In this document: one piece after another, positions 1-4,693 of the stretch | Layout: the number at the start of each line of letters is the position of its first letter | Numbering within the stretch: the first letter of the stretch is position 1 | Source of the DNA: an uncultured Solirubrobacterales bacterium | GTDB lineage: Bacteria; Actinomycetota; Thermoleophilia; Solirubrobacterales; Solirubrobacteraceae | Assembly: GCA_903830015.1 (NCBI GenBank) | Contig: CAIKSH010000253.1 | Span: 1-5,671 of the forward strand | DNA length: 5,671 nucleotides | Direction of reading: 5' to 3' | Program-made: the position numbers and the translations under genes | The notes under the pieces: model-generated | Seen by the model: the letters and a program-made list of their open reading frames with translations, nothing else | What the model was told of the DNA's origin: nothing | Databases searched by the model: none

Positions 1-316
1 CGTCGGTGTTCTCAGCCGCGATCTCCCCGTCACCGCCGAAGGTGAGCGTGTTGGCAGCGCCGATCTCCCGCGCGCTGTCGCTGGCCCGGTCGGCGAGGGC
101 CAGGGCTGCCTCCTTGTGCGGCACGGTCACGCTCGCGCCGGCAAACCCGGCTGCCGGGAGCGCCCTTGTCGTCTCCTCGAAGAGCTCGGGCGGCACGGGC
201 AGCAGCTGAAAGCGCCAGTCGTCCAGGCCGGCCGCGGCCAGGGCAGCGTTCTGCATCTGCGGTGAGCGGCTGTGGGCGACCGGCCAGCCCAGGACCCCTA
301 AACGGGTAGCCGTCAA
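1..316 (-). CDS. aroE: Shikimate dehydrogenase (NADP+), N-terminal part; 3' end cut by window edge
   Basis: AroE reduces 3-dehydroshikimate to shikimate with NADPH in the cytoplasmic shikimate pathway to aromatic amino acids. The 105 visible codons cover the N-terminal substrate-binding domain. Residues 7-26 carry GVLGWPVAHSRSPQMQNAAL, with the shikimate-binding serines at 16 and 18. SVTVPHK at 62-68 holds the catalytic Lys68, AANTL at 87-91 holds the substrate-binding Asn89, and NTD at 103-105 ends in the catalytic Asp105, the last whole codon. The NADP-binding Rossmann domain, roughly 160-180 residues in this family, lies beyond the left edge. The start is read as TTG at 316-314. No ATG or GTG lies in this frame between there and well inside mltG, and a GAGG at 328-325 sits 8 nt upstream. 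It follows the mltG stop by 10 nt, so it is probably the next cistron of the same transcript. Position 22 is Gln where many homologues have His (SPxMHN). The family call is secure; the exact start is less so. Confidence 0.95.
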   Translation of the reverse strand, partial: MTATRLGVLGWPVAHSRSPQMQNAALAAAGLDDWRFQLLPVPPELFEETTRALPAAGFAGASVTVPHKEAALALADRASDSAREIGAANTLTFGGDGEIAAENTD

Positions 317-324
317 CGGGTGTG

Positions 325-330
325 CCTCAC
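325..330 (-). promoter_or_regulatory. Ribosome binding site for aroE
   Basis: Minus-strand GTGAGG at 330-325 contains a GAGG core 8 nt before the TTG at 316-314. It overlaps the mltG stop codon TGA at 329-327. An AAGGAG at 344-339 inside the end of mltG is a better Shine-Dalgarno match but lies 22 nt from the TTG, too far for direct use. The GAGG spacing supports the rare TTG start. This is a short motif in GC-rich DNA, so it is moderate evidence only. Confidence 0.5.
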
Positions 331-1676
331 TTCGGGCACTCCTTGGGGTCGCGCCCCCCGAGCTCGGCGCGCTTGGCGTTGTAGGCGGCGACGTCCTGCT
401 GGAACTGCGCGTCGGTGGTCGAGAAGGCGTGGGCCCCGCCCTTGCACGGCGCGACCACGTAGTAGAGGTAGTCGACCGAAGCCGGCCTCGCCGCCGCGCG
501 GATCGAAGCGAGCCCGGGGTTGCCGATCGGCCCGGGCGGCAGGCCCTGCCGGTTGCGCGTGTTATACGGGGAGCGGCTGCGCAGCTGGGCGCCGGTCAAG
601 GGGGCAGTCCAGTTCCCGACCGCGTACCGAGTCGAGGCGTCGATCCCGAGCGGAATCGAGCGCCGCAGCCGGTTGTAGATCACCGCGGCAACCAGCCGCC
701 GCTCGGAGGCGATACTCGTCTCCCGCTCGATCATCGAGGCGATCGTGATGATGTCGTAAGCGGTGAGGTTCTTGCTCCGGGCGTAGGAAAGGTTGACCGT
801 CCGGAAATTGGCCTTGAACGCGGTGAGCTGCTTGGTGACCAGGGCCGCCGCGTCCGGCTTGGTGCGCAGCAGCTCGTAGGTCGCGGGGAAGAGAAAGCCC
901 TCGAGGCTGCGAACCGAGGAGGGCGCGCCGTAGCGTTTTGGGTTCAGCGCCCGCGAGGAGACGCTGGCCTCCAGGTAGTCACCCTTTACGCCCTGGCGCG
1001 CTACCAGCGGGGCGACCTCCTGGCGGGAGGGCCCTTCTGGTACTACGACGGTGATCACCGGCGCGGCCGCCGCGCCGCCGGTTAGCGCGCTGAGCGCGGC
1101 GCCGTTGCTCATTCCCTCGTTAAGGCTGTAGACCCCCGAGCGAAGGTCGCCGCGCTTGCCCGAGAGCGTCGCCCGGAGCTCGAAGAAGAAACCCGACGAA
1201 ACGACGCCCCGGTCGGCGAGCAGCGAACCGACCTCTCCGGCACTCAGCCCGGGCGGTATCCGCACCCGCACGGCTTCGCCCCCATCTCCCTTGAACGGTT
1301 CGAAGGTTGAGATGAGCACGAAGGCCAGCAGGCCGGCGACCAGCGCCGCGAGGGCGAAGACGAGGGCGTGCCGCCCCGGGCTGCGCCTGCGGGCCGCGGC
1401 GGCTTCCGGCGGAGCGGGCCGGCTCCCGGGAGGCGGGACGGTTCCGATCGGCCGGTCCCCGGGCGACGGCGGCCTGACCGGCGGCGGTGGGGAACTGCGC
1501 TCCGGCTGCTGCGACCCCTCAGGCGCGGGTGCCGCCGCCCCCGGAGAAGGTGGCGTGGGTGCGGGCGGCTCGGGCGTCGGTGTGCCGGAACCGGTCTGCG
1601 GGCCCGGATCCTCTCCACGGCGCTTCATCCGCTCGCGGCGCGCCGCCTCGCGCTCTTCCGGCGTGCGCTCGCTCAC
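327..1676 (-). CDS. mltG: Endolytic murein transglycosylase MltG (YceG-like family)
   Basis: MltG is an inner-membrane enzyme that cleaves nascent glycan strands internally and helps end peptidoglycan polymerisation. With the chosen start it has 449 residues. Residues 1-22 are charged (SERTPEEREAARRERMKRR), about 24-100 are Pro/Ala/Ser-rich and look disordered, and one membrane helix at about 103-125 is preceded by RRRSPGRH, which predicts a cytoplasmic tail. A LysM-like region follows at about 136-202 (RIPPGLSAGEV, LRSGVYSL), then the YceG catalytic domain: VPEG at 212-215, LEGFLFPATY at 258-267, IASMIERET at 312-320 with likely catalytic Glu317, DASTRYAVG at 346-354, and SPYNTRNRQGLPPGPIGNPG from about 369. 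The only two cysteines, 411 and 447, are extracytoplasmic. The start is GTG at 1676-1674 because it forms a GTGA overlap with the ruvX stop and has GAAGGA 6 nt upstream. An in-frame GTG at 1724 would add 16 residues that overlap ruvX further and has no good ribosome site. The family call is very secure. Confidence 0.97.
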   Translation of the reverse strand: MSERTPEEREAARRERMKRRGEDPGPQTGSGTPTPEPPAPTPPSPGAAAPAPEGSQQPERSSPPPPVRPPSPGDRPIGTVPPPGSRPAPPEAAAARRRSPGRHALVFALAALVAGLLAFVLISTFEPFKGDGGEAVRVRIPPGLSAGEVGSLLADRGVVSSGFFFELRATLSGKRGDLRSGVYSLNEGMSNGAALSALTGGAAAAPVITVVVPEGPSRQEVAPLVARQGVKGDYLEASVSSRALNPKRYGAPSSVRSLEGFLFPATYELLRTKPDAAALVTKQLTAFKANFRTVNLSYARSKNLTAYDIITIASMIERETSIASERRLVAAVIYNRLRRSIPLGIDASTRYAVGNWTAPLTGAQLRSRSPYNTRNRQGLPPGPIGNPGLASIRAAARPASVDYLYYVVAPCKGGAHAFSTTDAQFQQDVAAYNAKRAELGGRDPKECPK

Positions 1677-2092
1677 CGGCCGTCCTTCGAACCGGACCCG
1701 GACCGCACGCTTCCCGCGAGCCACTCGTCGAGCAGGAGCGCAGCGGCCCGCGAATCCTCGGAGGTATCTCCCCCCGCGGCCTGCGCCATCTTTGTCGTGA
1801 ACCGTTCGTCGTAGAGCTCCACCCGGGCCTTCGGGCCCAGGGCCCGGGCCAACCGGTCGGCAAACCCGCGTACCTCGGCGGTCTGCGCCGAATCGCCACC
1901 GTCGAGCGAGACCGGGAGGCCGACCAGGACCACCTCTGCCTCGAGCTCATCCACGAGGCCGACCAGGGACTGGAGGCCCTTCTTCGAAGCGGGCCGGGCC
2001 AACGGTTCGATCGGCGTTGCCAGCGTACCCGTCCGGTCGCTCACCGCACAGCCGCAGCGCGCTTCGCCGTAGTCGAGGGCGAGGACCCGCAT
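1673..2092 (-). CDS. ruvX: RuvX/YqgF family nuclease (putative Holliday junction resolvase)
   Basis: This is a 139-residue protein of the YqgF/RuvX family, of usual length. The RNase H-like fold is shown by LALDYGEARCGCAVSD at 4-19 with acidic Asp7 on the first strand, VVLVGLPVSLDG at 54-65, YDERFTT at 94-100 with Glu96, and the C-terminal helix SEDSRAAALLLDEWL at 111-125 with Asp113. These acidic residues match the family's metal-binding positions. Members have been linked both to Holliday-junction or recombination-intermediate cleavage and to 16S rRNA 5' maturation, and sequence alone does not decide between the roles. The ATG at 2092-2090 starts 4 nt after the alaS stop; only a weak G-run (2106-2102) stands upstream, so coupling to alaS translation is likely. 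The end overlaps the mltG start by 4 nt. The last 14 or so residues (GSVRSGSGSKDGR) look like a flexible tail. The family call is secure; the molecular substrate is open. Confidence 0.95.
   Translation of the reverse strand: MRVLALDYGEARCGCAVSDRTGTLATPIEPLARPASKKGLQSLVGLVDELEAEVVLVGLPVSLDGGDSAQTAEVRGFADRLARALGPKARVELYDERFTTKMAQAAGGDTSEDSRAAALLLDEWLAGSVRSGSGSKDGR
1683..1688 (-). promoter_or_regulatory. Ribosome binding site deciding the mltG start
   Basis: Minus-strand GAAGGA at 1688-1683 lies 6 nt before the GTG at 1676-1674, a good Shine-Dalgarno position, and sits inside the last codons of ruvX. The same GTG overlaps the ruvX stop as GTGA (1676-1673). Together these favour this start over the longer frame from GTG 1724, whose upstream bases show no comparable purine tract. 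The arrangement also suggests that ribosomes finishing ruvX re-initiate on mltG. Confidence 0.7.
1822..1848. repeat. GC-rich inverted repeat inside ruvX
   Basis: CCCGGGCC at 1822-1829 is the reverse complement of GGCCCGGG at 1841-1848, with 11 nt between. A competing smaller hairpin, GGGCC (1825-1829) with GGCCC (1834-1838) and a TTCG loop on the plus strand, uses part of the same bases. In the ruvX mRNA (minus strand) the small loop reads CGAA. It lies over the codons for ALGPKARVEL, so coding constraint plus high GC may explain it fully. It has no T-run and is not a terminator. Confidence 0.35.
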
Positions 2093-2096
2093 CAGG

Positions 2097-4691
2097 TCAG
2101 GCCCCCAGGGCCCCGGCGATCACCGCTTCGCCGGCTGCGAGGGCTGCGGGCAGAGCTTCGGGGTCACGGCCCCCGGCCTGCGCCATCGTGTCCCGGCCCC
2201 CACCCCCTCCGCCAACTTCGCGGGCCGCGGCGGCCACTACGTCCCCGGCGCGAACGCCCCGCTCGACCAGCGAGGGCGCGACCGCGGCAACCAGGTGGAC
2301 CCGCCCGTCGTCGACGCTCCCCAGGAGAATCGCGCAGTCCGCCCCGACCGCTCCCTTCACGCGGTCGGCGACCTCGACCAGAGCCTTGGCGCCGACGCCC
2401 TCCAGGCCGGCCACGACGACCGGAACACCCGCGACCTCACGGGCCTGCCCGGCCAGCTCGCCGGCGTCGACCGACACCTCCGCTTCGCCTGCGCTTCCGG
2501 CGGCCCGCGCCTTCAGGGCGGCCACGGCCTCCGGAAGCTGGTCGGGTGCCGCCGCCAGCTCGGTGGCCGCTTCGGCCAGGAGACGGTCGTGCTCGCGCAG
2601 CAGGGCGACCGCAGCCGGGCCGGTGACCGCCTCGATCCGGCGGACGTTGGCCGCGCTCGAGCCCTCGCTGGTGATGCGAAAGGCGCCGATCTCCGACGTT
2701 GTGCGCACGTGAGTCCCTCCGCACAGCTCGCGCGAGCCATCGCCGCCGTCGATCTCCACCATCCGCACCGTCTCGCCGTCCTTCGCGCCAAAGAGCGCCA
2801 TGGCGCCGAGGGCCTGGGCCTCCTCGAGGCTCGTCGTCTGCCACCCGACCGGCAGGTTGGCCGCGATCTGATCGTTTACCTCGTCCTCGACCCGGCGGCG
2901 CTCGTCCTCGCTCAGCTTCCCGGAATGGGTGAAATCGAACCGGAGCTTGTCCGGCCCGACGTAGGAGCCGGCCTGCCTCACGTGGTCGCCCAGCGTCCGC
3001 CGGAGTGCCGCGTGCAGGAGGTGGGTCGCGGTGTGGTTGCTCTCGGTCGCGTGGCGGGCGGCCCGGTCGACCGCGGCCACGACCGTCGCTCCCTCCTCGA
3101 TCGAAGCGCCGGCGGGCTCAACGAGGAGCGCCTGGTCCTCGCCGGCCCGGACGACGCCGGTCACCCGGGCAAGCTCGCTGCCGTCGGGAGCAAGCAGGCG
3201 CCCCGAGTCGGCGACCTGGCCTCCTCCCTCGGCATAGAACGGGGAGTCGCCGAGCTTCACGAGCAGCTGGCCGTCGGTGTCGGCGACCGCCAAGACCACC
3301 GTCTCGCGCCTCAGGTCCTCGTAGCCGACGAAGGTCGTCGGGGCGGCGCCCAGCGAGGCGACGGTTTCGGCGCCGGCCGCGACCCGGCGCTCTCCCCCGG
3401 CCGCCGCCGACCGGGCGCGCTGCTCGTCCATCAGCCGCTCGAACTCCGCCTCCTCGCCGAAGGGCACGCCGCGCTCGGCGGCCAGCTCCCGGGTCAGCTC
3501 GATCGGGAATCCGAAGGTGTCGTGAAGACGGAAGGCGTCTTCGGCACTCAGCTCGCCGGCGTCCAGGAGCTCCTCGAGCAGCCGGCTTCCCTGCTCGAGG
3601 GTGCGGCCAAAGCCCTCCTCCTCGCCGCGGACCCAGCCCAGGATCGTCTCGCGCCGCTCCACCAGTTCGGGGTAGGCCGGCCCCATCACTTCGATTACCT
3701 GCTCGACGAATGCCGGCAGGAAATCGCCCTCGATGCCCAGGCGACGACCCTGCTGGATGGCCCGCCGCATCACCCGGCGCAGGATGTAGCCGCGCTCCTC
3801 GTTGGAGGGCACGATCCCGTCGCCGATGAGGAAGGTCATCGCCCGGGAGTGGTCGGCGAGGATTCGCAGGGCCCGCTCGTCGGGTTCGGCGGTGGCCAGC
3901 TCGCGGCCGAGCTCCATCAGCCCGGCGAACTGGTCGGTCTCGAAAACCGAGCCGACGCCCTGCTGGATCATCGCCAGGCGGTTGAGGCCCAGTCCGGTAT
4001 CGATATTTCGCGAAGGGAGCGGCGTGAGCCGGCCGGAGGCATCCTGGTCGAACTCCATGAAGACGAGGTTCCAGTACTCCAGAAACCGCTCGTTCTCTCC
4101 CCCGGGCAGGTCGTCCGCGCTGCCGTGCTCGACGCCGAGGTCGAGGTAGAGCTCGCTGCACGGGCCGCAGGGCCCGGTGGGCCCCGCCTGCCAGAAATTC
4201 TCCGAGCGCGCGCAGGGCACGATCCGCTCGCGCGGAACCCCTACGGCCTCCCAGGCGGCGATGGCCTCCTCGTCCGGCCCGACCCCGAGCTCAGGGTCGC
4301 CCTCGAAGACGGTGATCCAGATCGCTTCGGGATCAAAGCCGAACCCTTCGAGCGAGAGCTGCCAGGCGAGCTCGATGGCGCCCTCCTTGAAGTAGTCACC
4401 GAGCGAGAAGTTCCCGAGCATCTCGAAGAAGGTGAGGTGCCGGGCCGTGGTGCCGACGTTCTCGATGTCGGTGGCGCGGAAGCACTTCTGGCAGCTGGTC
4501 AGGCGGGTGGCCGGCGGGTCCTCGAGGCCGAGGAAGAACCCCTTCAGCGGATGCATGCCCGCCGTGGTCAGCAGGACCGAAGGGTCGAAGGAGGCCGGAA
4601 CAAGCGAAGCGGACTGGCGCAGGAGGTGGCCGTGGCTCTCGAAGAAGCCGAGGAACTCGCCGCGTATCTCGTCGGAGCTGCGCGCCGCCAT
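2097..4691 (-). CDS. alaS: Alanine--tRNA ligase, full length
   Basis: AlaRS charges tRNA-Ala with alanine and hydrolyses mischarged Ser- and Gly-tRNA-Ala. The 864 residues are close to the usual length of about 875. The class II catalytic domain spans about 1-245: LLTTAGMHPLKGFFLG at 40-55, TTARHLTFFEMLGNFSLGDY at 81-100, PTGPCGPCSELYLDLG at 171-186, and motif 3 NIDTGLGLNRLA at 229-240. A helical tRNA-recognition region follows to about 445. The editing domain has SPFYAEGGGQVADSG at 483-497, zinc motif HTATH at 553-557 and CGGTH at 657-661, so both pairs of zinc ligands (His553, His557, Cys657, His661) are intact. The C-Ala domain occupies about 740-864 and ends with a glycine-rich segment near 827-842. 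The segment CFRATDIENVG (70-80) lacks the GGKHND-type insertion of E. coli-like enzymes, a form I recall from actinobacteria. The chosen ATG overlaps the mnmA stop as TGATG; the frame stays open upstream to 4808, but that part lies inside mnmA and looks unlike AlaRS. ATG 4709 (adding MRDNRV) is the main alternative start. ruvX follows after 4 nt. Confidence 0.98.
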   Translation of the reverse strand: MAARSSDEIRGEFLGFFESHGHLLRQSASLVPASFDPSVLLTTAGMHPLKGFFLGLEDPPATRLTSCQKCFRATDIENVGTTARHLTFFEMLGNFSLGDYFKEGAIELAWQLSLEGFGFDPEAIWITVFEGDPELGVGPDEEAIAAWEAVGVPRERIVPCARSENFWQAGPTGPCGPCSELYLDLGVEHGSADDLPGGENERFLEYWNLVFMEFDQDASGRLTPLPSRNIDTGLGLNRLAMIQQGVGSVFETDQFAGLMELGRELATAEPDERALRILADHSRAMTFLIGDGIVPSNEERGYILRRVMRRAIQQGRRLGIEGDFLPAFVEQVIEVMGPAYPELVERRETILGWVRGEEEGFGRTLEQGSRLLEELLDAGELSAEDAFRLHDTFGFPIELTRELAAERGVPFGEEAEFERLMDEQRARSAAAGGERRVAAGAETVASLGAAPTTFVGYEDLRRETVVLAVADTDGQLLVKLGDSPFYAEGGGQVADSGRLLAPDGSELARVTGVVRAGEDQALLVEPAGASIEEGATVVAAVDRAARHATESNHTATHLLHAALRRTLGDHVRQAGSYVGPDKLRFDFTHSGKLSEDERRRVEDEVNDQIAANLPVGWQTTSLEEAQALGAMALFGAKDGETVRMVEIDGGDGSRELCGGTHVRTTSEIGAFRITSEGSSAANVRRIEAVTGPAAVALLREHDRLLAEAATELAAAPDQLPEAVAALKARAAGSAGEAEVSVDAGELAGQAREVAGVPVVVAGLEGVGAKALVEVADRVKGAVGADCAILLGSVDDGRVHLVAAVAPSLVERGVRAGDVVAAAAREVGGGGGGRDTMAQAGGRDPEALPAALAAGEAVIAGALGA

Positions 4692-4693
4692 CA
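4689..4693 (-). promoter_or_regulatory. TGATG stop-start junction coupling mnmA to alaS
   Basis: The mnmA stop TGA (4693-4691) and the alaS ATG (4691-4689) share one base. The 19 bases upstream of the ATG show no purine-rich Shine-Dalgarno tract. Translation of alaS therefore probably depends largely on re-initiation by ribosomes finishing mnmA, or on a weak independent start. The junction also leaves no space for a tRNA-sensing leader directly before alaS. That coupling occurs is inference from geometry. Confidence 0.6.

Noticed and set aside
320..1814. Several plus-strand open frames of 140-220 codons opposite mltG
   Set aside because: All are antisense shadows of the mltG frame, Arg/Pro/Ala/Gly-rich and mutually overlapping, without family motifs or ribosome sites.
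2093..2096. A terminator or attenuator between alaS and ruvX
   Set aside because: Only 4 bases separate the genes, and there is no hairpin followed by a T-run.
1487..2712. Plus-strand frames of 379 and 231 codons crossing mltG, ruvX and alaS
   Set aside because: They run antisense through gene boundaries and encode Arg/Pro/Ala repeats typical of out-of-frame GC-rich DNA.
3118..4161. A 347-codon minus-strand frame inside alaS
   Set aside because: It is a different reading phase of alaS, Arg/Gly/Pro-rich, and conflicts with the conserved AlaRS frame over its entire length.
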